Positions 11,374-22,800 of a DNA stretch of 64,000 nt are shown here, piece by piece. The position numbers were made by a program, and so were the translations under genes. Under the pieces are notes generated by a model. It made no database searches. It was not told the DNA's origin and was given only the letters and a program-made list of their open reading frames with translations. Each line of letters starts with the position of its first letter. Positions within the stretch are counted from its first letter, which is position 1. Source of the DNA: Bemisia tabaci (Eukaryota; Arthropoda; Insecta; Hemiptera; Aleyrodidae); assembly GCF_918797505.1 (NCBI RefSeq), contig NC_092801.1:24892477-24956476 (forward strand), given 5' to 3'.

Positions 11374-11748
11374 ATTCACTGTGAACGGATAAGGAAAATA
11401 CTTACTTATAAAACTTTTGGCGTGGAAAAGGGGGAAAATGTCTGAGTATACCAACGCAGAATCGCATGTCTACATTTTTTCCCTCATAGATTCTCAGGAA
11501 TCTGAAGTTGTGTGCAAGTCACATGTTCAGAACATAATTTCCATAAAGGTCAAGCTAAATGCGCACATCGGCGTGCAAGATAAATGTTATCTGCGTTCAA
11601 AATCACGACATCGCCAGAGACACTTTTGCGTATTATAAATTTCGTTTTTTTTTACTCTGGTCGTGCTTTCCTTCGATTTTTAAATGAAAATTGCGATCAC
11701 CACCCAAACCAAGGTGGGTGGTAGAATGTAGTGGGTGACATGAACCAC

Positions 11749-12012
11749 AACTGGATTGCATTTTGCAAAAAGGAACCACTAGCATTGCAATGCTGCTAAG
11801 AGTGTGCAACTTCTTTTGTCTTGGAGGAAATCCCCGATTATCCATTAATAGTTTCTATTTTACTCGCTAAAAACTGGAAATTTAAGACAAAAATGACCAT
11901 CTAAATTTCATAGTTTTTCACGATTTCCGCAATTTTATTGCAAAAGATGAAGTTGCACAATCTTAGCATCATTGCAATGCTAGTGGTTCCTTTTTGCAAA
12001 ATGCAATCCAAC
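11749..12012. mobile_element. Family B MITE (CAACTGGATTGCATTTTGC ends), copy
   Basis: 264 bp of inverse halves, left TGCAAAAAGGAACCACTAGC, right its complement. Further copies: 13505-13769, 59559-59679, about 431-692. Confidence 0.8.
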
Positions 12013-12109
12013 TAGTCTATCCACGTGGGACATTGCCTAATTTCCCCTAGCGTTTCGTTAAATCACATCGAAACTAACCATCGTCTTGCTTTGAAATTTT
12101 ATGATCATA

Positions 12110-12522
12110 CACTGAAAAAAAACTCTCGGCGTTTTTACCAAGGTCCGTTGATACCTTTACCATCTCACTTTTTTTTTACCAATTATCGGTGATTTTACCA
12201 AGAGAGACTGGTAAGCTTACCTAAAAACCCGTATTTTTACTGTTTTTTTCAGGTAAGAATACCACTTTTATTGGTAATCGATTCCCGGTAACTTTGCCAT
12301 TTTATCTCGATAATTCTACCACAGTCGATAAAAAGTATTGGCGTTTTTACCAAGGTCCAGTAAAATTACCGAGAAAGTTCATAATTTTACCGAGATTTCT
12401 CGATAAAATTACCAATTCCATAAATGGTAATTTTATCGAGAAAAAACTGAGATCAAATAGAACCCTGAGTTCTTGGTAATTCTACCCTTTTCTTAGTAAA
12501 TACACCGAGATTTTTTTCAGTG
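12110..12522. mobile_element. 'TACCGAG' MITE (family P), copy 3
   Basis: 413 bp with CACTGAAAAAAAACTCTCGG at one end and TTTTTTTCAGTG at the other. It lies upstream of gene A. Confidence 0.88.
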
Positions 12523-12853
12523 TATTCTGTAGTCCAGAGGGGAAATCGCGCAGAAAGTTTCTAGGCGTTATCAGGATTCCTTCTAAAATAATACAATATG
12601 TGTGGAAATTAGGTAACACGGAATGTACTTGGGCTGAACTTTCACAGGCCAAGTGAGGGCCGAACAGAAAAAATTGGAAGGCTGCAAGGTAATAGGTACA
12701 ACCATTAATGAAAAAATCAGAAAAGCACTTACAAAGGAGCGTTGCAAAGTGCCTGTCTGGCTTCATTTTTTTTTTTCAAATTGGGAAAATGTTTGCCGTC
12801 ATCTCAAAATCAAAAAATCAAAAACCGTGATTTTTCCTCTTCGTATACCGTAG

Positions 12854-13109
12854 ATCGACGGTGTAAGTCGGCAATCACATAACTCGTTTGCGGTGTCTCA
12901 AAATCTCCGCCTCTATGTTATTTTTTCAAAGGAGAACAAATTGATATCATTCCTTGAAGGTTTTGCAGAATTTTCTTCGCACAGAGAAGAAAAATCACGG
13001 CAATTTTAAAGAATTGCCATTGAGCAGTTTGCCGTTAAAAAAATAAAGTATGACAGGAAGTCTGCGACGTCGCAAACCGAGTTATGTGATTTCCGACTTA
13101 CACCGTCGA
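12854..13109. mobile_element. Family Q MITE (ATCGACGGTGTAAGTCGG ends), copy 1
   Basis: About 256 bp of inverse halves ending GACTTACACCGTCGA. Other copies are at about 50235-50471 and 52416-52713. Confidence 0.8.
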
Positions 13110-13152
13110 GATGTACATGTGACAAGAGCCTTGTGGACTGTGTCCATGAGTT

Positions 13153-13316
13153 CAGTGGCGTGGCGTGCTTTGCGATATATCGATTGATCTGCCATTTAAA
13201 CCTGTGCAAAAGGATCGATTATCCGGGTGTTCGCAACGAACACCTTAATAATCGATTCTTTACCGTAGCTTCAAATGGGGAAATATCGATATATATCGAA
13301 GCACGCCACGCCACTG
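13153..13316. mobile_element. hAT-type MITE (family H), copy 1
   Basis: 164 bp with 15-base ends CAGTGGCGTGGCGTG. The interior has ATCGAT motifs and the palindrome GGTGTTCGCAACGAACACC-like segment shared by all copies. Flanks CATGAGTT / CATGATTA are a decayed 8-bp duplication. Confidence 0.85.
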
Positions 13317-13504
13317 CATGATTAGAGAATCCCGTCACCGATCTCCCCGCGTCGTGCTCGGTCTCGGTCGTTGCCGCTGACGTCACCGGCGCTTTTAAAT
13401 TCCCATTCATTCTTACGGCCCTCAGCTAACGAGCAGACCCCATCTTTCCACTTGCACATAGTTCCATTTAGCATAAATTCGTCCATTTTGAGGAGAGGGA
13501 TTCA

Positions 13505-13769
13505 CAATTGGATTGCATTTTGCAAGAAGGAACCAAAAGCATTGCCATGTTGCTGAGATTGTGCGACTTCACCCTTTGCAATACAATTACTGTAATCATG
13601 CAAAAATATGAAATTTACATATTAATTTTGGTCTTAAATTTACAGTTTTTAGCGTGTGAAATAGGAAATGTTTACAGATGACCAGGTTTTTCTTCCAAGA
13701 CGAGAGAAGTTGCACAATCTTAGCAACATTGCAATGCTCTTGGTTCCTTTTTGCAAAATGCAGTCCAAT
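13505..13769. mobile_element. Family B MITE, copy 2
   Basis: CAATTGGATTGCATTTTGCA to TTTGCAAAATGCAGTCCAAT, 265 bp. Confidence 0.8.
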
Positions 13770-14194
13770 TTTCCCAGGAGATTCGTTTTTCATTTGGACG
13801 TATTTATGCCAAAAGGAACTATGTCACACGCAAACCCTATACACATTGTTCCTTTTCGCATAAATACGTCCATTACAGGAGATATGGCAGCGTCTGGACG
13901 CTTATACAGCGTTCTCTCTCGGCACGGCAAAATAGCTTGGAGATTTTCCACTCGGACTCACTTCTTCGAATCCATTTATGAGTCAAAGTTCACAATTCAA
14001 AATTTCGAAATTTCGAAATTTTATGCACGCAAGCACTTCTCGAGTGTCCAAGTTCAAAGGCTTACTTGGAAGCTTTCTGCATTTGGTTGAAAAATGCACA
14101 TTTCGAGGAGGAAAAATAGTAGTAGTAGTCGTATAGCTTTCTGAAGATCCACAAACACCAAGTGCAGCTCCTATGGCTGACCGCCCATTTCTTC

Positions 14195-14511
14195 CATTGA
14201 GTACATAGAGTCGTAATGTAAGTGGGTGAGCTGGCGCCACTTTTAAGCATTTTCCAGGTCCCAAATTCCGAGACTCCTATGTGACGCCGGGTCACTTTTT
14301 CGATGCATAATCGAGTGTTTGCGATACGCAGGTACCCGGCCATCCAATGTAAACAAAGAAGATAGGAATCACCACGTATTCCACACCGCCATTTTGGATT
14401 GAACATGTATCGAATAAGTGACCCGAACTCGGCGCACACCGGGCTCGAAACTCGTCGACCAGAACATGGCGCCAGCTCTCCCATTTACATTACGACTAAA
14501 TGTACTCTATG
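14195..14511. mobile_element. Family M element (GTACATAGAGTCGTAATG ends), copy 1
   Basis: 317 bp with inverted ends of about 40 bases. The flanks ATTTCTTC / TTTTCTTC are an 8-bp duplication with one mismatch. Confidence 0.8.
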
Positions 14512-14879
14512 TTTTCTTCTCGATGACCTGGGTAATGGTGAACAAATGCTCGACGGTAGACTTACCGAAGCTCTGAAACCAGCCTGCGGGCTGATTATTG
14601 AAATCGATAGACAAAGCTATAGACGAAGAAGACATAGGGGGGTATGGAACGATCCTATTGGTTGAAATGTGTGGTTCTCTTAGACTAAGGGAGAAAATGA
14701 TGGACTAACTGTCGGGTTCCTCGTGGATTGCCGTTAATTAGTCTATTACCTGCATTTTTGGTCCATTGCAACCACCAGCTTCCACCAATAGGAGCCCTCC
14801 AAATCCCTTTTGTCGTCTTTGTCTATAGCTTTGTCTATCAGTTTCAATAATCGGCCTGCTGTTCTTCGGCTTCCTGTCG

Positions 14880-15560
14880 GCTTCAAACCTCTTCGACCTT
14901 TGCTTTGAGAATTTTACCGTAGACCTTGCTCAAGGTTCCTGTGACCGATATACCCAGAGACAAGATATACCTCTGTAGTTATCGCAATCTTGCTTACTGC
15001 TTTTCATATGACTGGGAGTAATCCAAGATTCCTTTCACTCCTTTGGTATTTCGGAAATTCGGAACCATGGAAACAGTATGCATAAGTTTCCTTAGATGCT
15101 CAAACAGTTTACCGGTGCCACATTTTATCAACTCCGCCGGTATACCCCCAGGTTTGGGAGCTCTGCGAGTTTTCAACTCCCTCACAGCCTTCACTGCATC
15201 TTGGAGCTGGATCTCCACGTTGGAATCTTCTTTAGTGCTTATGACTCCGCCTTGAAACTCGGGTCGCCTCTCCGTTAATAAATCTTTAAAATATTCCTCC
15301 ATCTTGTCAATAGGTATCGGAAATATGATGTCGCGCATTTTATTCCGTCGCAACCCTTTGATCACTTTCCAGCCTTCCGTACTTTCCCGGCCGCCAAGGT
15401 ATATAGGTATTTTTGAATTAATTAATTGAAAATCCCGCTTTTCCATTTTCTCAAAAGGAACTATATCCACTTCTACATTGTTTCGTATGTAGCTTGCACG
15501 AGCACACCACCTCTTTTCACTTGCACATAGTTCCTTAGAGCAAAAACACGTCCAAATTTT
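14880..15560 (-). pseudogene. Non-LTR retrotransposon reverse-transcriptase fragment
   Basis: The frame 15563-14994 carries AVKAVRELKTRRAPKPGGIP followed by AELIKC, the '(L)K..KAPG.DGIPAELLK' block at the N-terminal edge of RTE/Jockey-type reverse transcriptases. Downstream another frame reads DCDNYRGIS and then a match to 'KVYGKIL', the next conserved block. Frameshifts and the missing catalytic palm show a dead 5'-truncated copy. It lies upstream of gene A in the minus-strand sense, between genes A and D. Confidence 0.75.
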
Positions 15561-16490
15561 CATAGAATTTTGTTTGGGATTTGATTTATAAGATCCTACT
15601 ATTTCAAGGAAAAATATACAAAAATGTCTTCAAAAATACAAGTTTCATCCGATAAAAGTTGGCAATCCTCAAATGTTCATACGGCGTGTCTCCTTACCCC
15701 GTCAGTATTGGCAAGAATTCGCTTTTTCACCGAGCACATTGGCCGCACGTCTGACTACTAATGGATTTTACTGAATACTTAAAAACAAAGGAAGAAACTC
15801 CGTCCACTTGAGCAGGAATATACAGTCTTTCGAGGAGCGTGGTGGAGGGGCCCTTATTTTCACTAAATTTTAGATGAAATCCCTTTAGGGCCAATTTTGA
15901 TAGTAAGCAGTTATTTAAATTTCTTTTAGTTTCGCATATTTCCTCCCATGACATTTTTAAAGTAGGAAAAATGAAAGGAGAAGAGTAAGAAGAAAAATAT
16001 GAGAAACACGAAATAATTCGCATTTTTTAAGCTTTGTAGCTTACGTCTAGTGTTTGGCATATTCTTGCTAAATTTTTTGCAAATCCTTAATTTCTCCAAG
16101 TTTTTTGCATCCCCACATAAAAATTAAAAGCTTCAACGATTCAATTTTTTCAAATATGTTAATTAAGACCGTTTTTTTTTCTAGGCTATGTGAATGTGCT
16201 GTCAACGTTTCATAAGAGGCTAATAGCGTCATGAGCTTTTACAATTTTTTGTAAGCGGACGTGGGAACGTACTTGTACATAGATAATGGCTGCCCTCGAA
16301 CAATCCACATGAAACAAAAGCTTCCTTCTAAATCCTCTCGCAGTTGAACAAAGACACATGAACATATTATACTAAAATTACTATTTGAGGCGTAACGGTT
16401 CAAAGTTTATCTCTTTTCACGTCGATTTCACACACAATATTTAATGACTAAACGTTTTAAAAAGCAAAATACAATGAATCCGTTCTGCTG

Positions 16491-16913
16491 TTTACAGAAT
16501 CGTGTTTTGATTCTCGATTCTTGTAGATCAGCTAAAAATAATTATATCTGTCCAAAAAGCAACTCTACGTTTTAATATTAACCGAGATATCGCGCTTTGA
16601 AAAAGTCGGTTTATGACGTCATCCATGGGAGTGGTGGCACCCTTGGTTTTTTCCACCTTGGTTTCATTAGACACGGAGACTAACATTTGCACTGGTTACT
16701 CAACGTGAAACTTGAATGAAAGCAGGGTGAAAGAAGCTAAGGGTGTACCGCGGTGGATGACGTCACAAACCGACTTTTTCAAACCGCGTCATCTCGGTTA
16801 ATATTGAACGTAGAGAGTTACTGTTTGGACAATTTTGATTATTTTTAGCTGATCTACAAGAATCAAGCATCACAAAATGATTTTGTGACCAGCGCAACGG
16901 ACCCATTGTCATA
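16491..16913. mobile_element. Family Z MITE, copy 2
   Basis: Contains ACCGAGATATCGCGCTTTGA and the inverse ending GTGACCAGCGCAACGGACCC. Confidence 0.72.
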
Positions 16914-17300
16914 CTTGCCAGATGAAAAGTTTTGCACCATATTTTTTCTAAATGTCGGTAATTTTTTTGAATATGACTTTTCAACTGTCATATTTAAACT
17001 TTATAGAGATAAACAAACGTAACTAGGTAGAGAAAACTGAAGACATAGTGTAAGAAACTAAGCACTACAACATATGTTTCACGTTTCATCATTAGAATAG
17101 TGCGAGAACACGTATACATATAGCATGTCGATAAATTCCAAACCTAAATGTATACCTCACTAGTGAGAAAAGGTCCTTCGTGAATTACAGTATGAACAAT
17201 AAATTCAAACTCTCCGCTTGTAAAAAAAAAGAAAATCAGCATAGGGCACTGCATTCAGCAGTTGTCACTTGTTTATGTAACCCATTTTTAGTTAGCCAAC

Positions 17301-17537
17301 GCACAGCGGATCGAGTCAATAGGAGAGGTCGGACAAAATTTAGAAACTTTACACGCTTATAACTCCGTTTATACGAAACTGTTAGGTTCTAAAAGTGGTT
17401 CTACATTTCCTCGTGAAATTTTCTTCTACAGGCACTCCTCCAAAGTTAAAATGTGACGAAAAAAACCATCAACATTTGCAGTTTTAGTCAAAAATTTCAT
17501 GTCCGACCTCTCCAATTGACTCTATTCATTGTGCGAC
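17301..17537. mobile_element. Family R MITE, copy
   Basis: 237 bp, GCACAGCGGATCGAGTCAAT to ATTGACTCTATTCATTGTGC. It also occurs at about 3586-3720 (part), 32969-33210, 36521-37553 (split) and 53095-53688 (split). Confidence 0.8.
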
Positions 17538-17539
17538 GG

Positions 17540-18700
17540 TCGCGTCCGAAGTGTCGCAATAGAGTTTCAGTCTTCGCCGATATAAAATGCAATTTCATTC
17601 AGACGATTGTGAGTTAGTGACGGAATGAGAATTTTTTTTTTTATGTCACTCTCGGAAATGTCGGATTGCACAGTAAAAATGCTGACTCGGTAGAAACCTT
17701 TTTTGATCGGAAAATGTCCCTGTGATACAGGAAACAAAACAGTCGCATTTTGCAGAGTTTGGATTATGCATGAAGCTATGACTCCAATGTTCAAATGAGG
17801 ACATAACCAACTCAGCAAACTCGGGCTTGACGCGAGACTGAGCAAGAAAAAAATGAACCTTGCTTTTCGAATGTAGGTACATTTTTCAGGAATAATCTTC
17901 CAATTTCCTGGAGAGACATTGAATTGGTACGCTTGAAAAATTAGCATTTGATTTGGGATGGGAATTGCTCAATATTGACTTGATGACTCAAGTTGATGGA
18001 TTTTATCTCATCAGGCTTTATTTTTTAAGGGGGTACGAATCAATAGTATCTTTTGACATTTCCTGTAATATAATTCACCCATACCAAAATAAATCATACA
18101 AAATTGTCAGGAAATATTTCGATTAATTTTCCTTGAGAAAAATGGAACATAGTTGACAATTTTTAAACATCAGACTTGAAATGATCATTTTTTCATTTTT
18201 ACATTTATTCATCGAGATCCTGAAAAATAAACTGAAAAAGATTTATTATATTTGTATCCTAATGTATAGGGAATGAATAATCACATTTTCATTCGCATTT
18301 TAAGCCCTGTCCAAACATAACAGTCATTCTTCCAAAATGGCAAAACTGCTTTTCGCGAAGTGGGCTAGAAGCATCCTCTGAGGGTTGGTCCACGTATGGC
18401 CACATACGTGGACCAAATCATAGCATGTGCTGAGAAAACTATAACCCTAACTTTCTCAAACGTCAGAAGAGACATTTCAACGCTCGGTGATGACGGCGCG
18501 GAGATACAACGGATCGTGGATCGGCGGATTCGTGCTTGATGGATGTCCGTGTTGCATCCGAAAAATTGAAGGCGCGCTGTCGCGCGGCGTAAACTCGCAA
18601 TGCTTTACTTTATGCTGTCATTGAAAGTCACGCCAAATTAAAAGGAGGCCCGAATGCGGTCGTGACCTTGCATAGATTCAGTTGAAAAATATTAGTGATC
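17540..18700. other. Intergenic stretch without a supported gene
   Basis: The 126-codon minus frame 17947-17567 is Leu/Ile/Phe-rich but has no motif, no matching splice sites and a weak start, so I do not call it. A 35-base perfect palindrome (CCACGTATGGCCACATACGTGG core) lies near 18392. Confidence 0.5.
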
Positions 18701-18710
18701 TGAATTTATC

Positions 18711-18874
18711 CAGCGGCGAGGCATGAATGGTCGATTATCGATATCTTCCCATTTGAAGCTATGGTAAAGAATCGATTACGAGAGTGCTTGTTCTGAACAC
18801 TCTGTTTATAGATCCTTTTTCACAGGTTCAAACGGAAGATCAAAGGATATCTCGCATAGCACGCCACGCCACTG
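18711..18874. mobile_element. hAT-type MITE (family H), copy 2
   Basis: 164 bp. The ends are CAGCGGCGAGGCATG and its partner CACGCCACGCCACTG. It has a perfect 8-bp target duplication AATTTATC on both sides. Confidence 0.9.
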
Positions 18875-19164
18875 AATTTATCGTTAACAAGACTTTCAGA
18901 TCGCAATCTGTCATAACGATTATACTTACTCGGATTGGACTGCATTTTGCAATGTGGGGTATATGTGGGGGCAGTAAAGGCAGCATCTTAGGATCACCAG
19001 ACACATTTTTGACACCCTACGTGCTAAAACAGCGTATAATTTTTTCACTGCTCTTGCGATTTTAATTAATAGCAGAAAAGAGTGAGATTTGAAGCTACGT
19101 TCAAAATTGAAATTAACTTCAACGTGAATCATCGAAGAAAAAAAAAAAAAAAATACCATCGCTC

Positions 19165-19394
19165 TCTGGAAAAAGAAAAACACATTGGATCAATATTCCA
19201 GACTCTTGAAAACATCGACAAGAGAAAGGACTCTTGATTCAATCAGATTTAAGCTTAAATCAAAAGGAAATCCGCTCAAATTAAGAGGCTTGGTTCTTGA
19301 TTTAAGCTTAAATCTGATTGAATCAAGAATATTTTTTCTTGTCGATGTTTTTAAGAGTCTGGACTCTAGATCCAATGTGTTTCTTTTTCCAGTG
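19165..19394. mobile_element. 230-bp hairpin MITE (family G), copy 1
   Basis: The halves are inverse copies with GACTCTTGATTCAATCAGAT and its complement around GGAAATCCGCTCAAATTAAG. The overlapping open frames on both strands are artefacts of the symmetry. Confidence 0.85.
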
Positions 19395-19448
19395 CTGGAT
19401 ATTTCTGCACGCAATGAATACCAGGAATGAGAAGGGGCAGTTCAGTAA

Positions 19449-19612
19449 CAGTGGCGTGGCGTGAATAATCGATTATCGATATCTCGCCATTTGAAGCTAT
19501 GGTAAAGAATCGATTACTAAGGTGTCCGCTGCGAACACCCTGATAATCGATCTTTTTTCATAGGTTTAAACGGCATAGCAATCGATATATCGCAATTCAC
19601 GCCACGCCACTG
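19449..19612. mobile_element. hAT-type MITE (family H), copy 3
   Basis: 164 bp with full 15-base inverted ends and a perfect 8-bp duplication TTCAGTAA. It lies just downstream of gene D's stop in the minus-strand sense. Confidence 0.92.
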
Positions 19613-19714
19613 TTCAGTAATCGGCACGGGAACGTTCCTAGAAATCTGCTACTGCTCGTGTCTCTCACCTAGCTAGCTCGGTTGCTGCCGCGGCAGTTGC
19701 CATTTGCAGGATTA

Positions 19715-19861
19715 TTACAAATTCCTCTGAATTTCATTCAAAGCGTGCAGTTGTAATCGAAGCAAATGAGCTGTCGTCTCTCCAAAGCATTTTCCAACCT
19801 CTGAATGCCGTGATTTCAGTTTGTGCGACAATATCATGCTGATTTTCTCGAATCTCAACTC
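19715..19861 (-). CDS. Gene D exon 3 with stop
   Basis: Phase 0 in, 48 codons plus TAA. It starts ELRFEKISMILSHKLKSR. The acceptor follows a run of T. A 319-bp inverted-repeat element starts 36 bases upstream. Confidence 0.58.
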   Translation of the reverse strand, partial: ELRFEKISMILSHKLKSRHSEVGKCFGETTAHLLRLQLHALNEIQRNL

Positions 19862-22800
19862 CTAAGCTAAAAAAAAAGATGTTAGATGAAGCATACCATA
19901 GAGAAAAAAAAGGAGGTGTTTGCATCTCGAGGATTTGTACCCACCTACGTCATCAATGTAAACAAGACGCTCGTTGAGGGTTATGTTGACGCTGTAAAAA
20001 CGGACCATAATGTCCGATTTTTTTACTTAAATCAACTCTTTATTTAATTTCAAGCACTTTTTATAGATGACTTTTTCCCTTAAATTACACCATTTCCAAG
20101 AAAATGGACAGGATAAAAACGTCGCTGTACCCAATGACGTCATCAAAGCTATAGATACTCTATGAAAAATTCCAAGATGCCCGAAATGCAAACACCTCCT
20201 TTTTTTTCTCTATGGAAGCATACTACCGTGCGAAGGAAAAACGCCGTATGGCGTTGAACGATGAGCCTTCATGCGTTGCCAAATTTCATTTGACAAAACA
20301 CTAATTTCCACGAAAATGTTTGAATATTTTTCTTCCGATTTGTCGGGTACTTTTGCTTTTAATTTGACCTATAAGAAGTCTGAAAACTTCAAGGAAGAAT
20401 ATTGACGATTTTCCGCAAAAATTTCGTCGGAGAAAATTTGGCAATTCTCGAATGATCATACGGCATTCTTCCTTGGCACGGCAGCACAACAGACCGTGCC
20501 CATGGAGCATCATGTCTAGTGCATTGGTGGATCCAGGAACTTGGCAAAATTGTTTATTTTTCGTTTAAACCTATGGACAATGATGAACATGTATCGAGTC
20601 TCCAAGGGGCAAGGTGCTCCGACCATAATCGATTATTCAACACAGGTTTCAATGGAGAAAAGACAGTGTTGCCAGCCAGCCTTTTTTGAGTCTTCAAAAC
20701 TAATTTGGGTCACAAGAACTGTTTGTTCAACAGCATGTAATCAGCAGAAAACTGCAGGTTGTTTCTAGCGGAATATAATGCTGAAAATACATATTCACGC
20801 TGAGATAACGATTTTTCTGTGATTAAAGAAAAAAATTCGGAAGGTGGATGAAGAGTTTAATTGGGCTTAAATGTCCAGATTAGAATAGTATTATGCTATC
20901 CTCTTTGTAGTGACCTCAACTTTGAGGTATTCCCTTCAGTTTGGGAGCTTGTTCCAGCGACCCAGAGGCATCATCGTGTTTTTTAGGCTAACTAAACGTA
21001 GCAAAAACTAAAATCGTGGATTCTAGTTGCATTTTAAAAGCTTTATTGAAAGGTATGGAGGACAAGGCGCTCAAGTGCAGTTTTCAATTTTTTGAGAAAT
21101 ACGTGTTTGAAGTTTCAAAACTATGGAAGTTAAGGGTGGAAAGAAAGTTCAACCTCTAATTTTGATTGCCAATTGCACTTTGCAAAATTCCCAATTTGAA
21201 AATTGGATTTTACCGGTGAATTCTCTCGGAAGACATTTCAAGACTAGTTTAAGTAGAAATCACTCATATCTCAATTTTTCTAGAAAAAAAACTGCACTTA
21301 CGCCCCTTGTCCTGCAAGCCCCTCCCCTCCGATAACATCGGCGATATGAAGTTCTTCATTATAGCCTCTGTGAGGTCTGTTGAGTAAAGAAAAATCGATA
21401 GCTAACGAACGAAACCACTTATCTACAAACTGGCGATTTTGCAGAACGAAGAGAACCCTCTGTCACTTTTGTAATTCCAAGGTTAGATTTGCAATTTTTT
21501 TATACATTACAGCGTCATTGCAGCGCTACTGCATAGAATTGGAAAAATTAAAATCACCAGCTTGCGTATTTTATACTACAGAATGTGGCAAAGTCACTGA
21601 CTCGTTTTTGCCAAAATTGTCAGTTAGGTGATACTGTTTGGTAGCCCTCGAAATGCTACTAAAGCCTCATCAAGGGAATTTCCGCAAGCAGATTCTACGG
21701 ATCTGCACGGAAAAAATTAAATTGCTGATTTAACAGTTCAATTGCTGAAAAAAAGTGACTGCAATGTTTCAATTTAGATTTTACAACAAAAAATGCTACT
21801 TTAACCACCTCCGTGGGTAAATTAGCTTACAATAGTGGTTAAAGTAGCGTTTTGTTGTTGTTAAATCTACGTTGAAACGTTGCAGTCACTTTTTTTAGCA
21901 ATCGAATTGTTAAATCAGAAATTTAAATTTTTCCGTATGGGTGTTTCATTGGAAATTTTAAAACCATCCAGTGCGACACTTACACACCCTCACACACACA
22001 AAAAAAAAGATTCAGATAATTTCCGACCAACTGCCAACGTCCGTTACCGAGGAGGTTTAAGTGTCTGTTCATTCAAAATTTGTCGATTCCACGAAACATC
22101 GGAACGAGCCAGACAAGCAAAAAAAGCATTGAGAAAAATGAGAGAAAAATGGAATAAACTCATTAATTCTAAGAAATTTGAGCGAACCTCAAATTCCGTG
22201 GACTCATTTACGCATAGTATTTCTCTGAGAGAAGAGAGAGAGCAGTGGCGTGGCGTGAATTGCGATGTATCGATTGTTATGCCATTTAAACCTATGGTAA
22301 AGAATCGATTATTAAGGTTTTCGCTGCGAACACCCTGTTCATCGATCCTTTTCCATAGGTTTAAATGGCATAACAATCGATATATCGCAAAGCACGCCAC
22401 GCCACTGAGAGAGAGAGGTGAGGATGACTCAAGAGTTGTCACCGGTTAGCAGAGCTAGGATTTCAGTAGGTTTGCGGGGTTGCCGCTTAGCGAGGTTAAT
22501 TTAGAAATTTTAAAACAGCCAACTTACTTGAAATCGTACTTCCTCCGAAAGTAAATCGAAAGTAATCGTTTCCGCCCTCCTTCCAAAATCGTAAATTTTG
22601 GCAATGATTGTGAACCAAATGTCATACAAATTGGTACTCTCCTGTCCTGTGATGCTCTGAATGTATAAATGCTCTAGAAAATCGCAATCTCAATTTAAAG
22701 AAAAAACATCTCAATTTTATGGATTTACAATGGACCACTAGACAGGGTACGAATTTTAGCATTCTAATACATGTTTCTGAACAAAAATTTCACGTAGAGC

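Noticed and set aside
19185..19430. Paired plus and minus open frames of similar sequence
   Set aside because: They arise from a hairpin MITE (family G). The same frames recur at 34501-34809.
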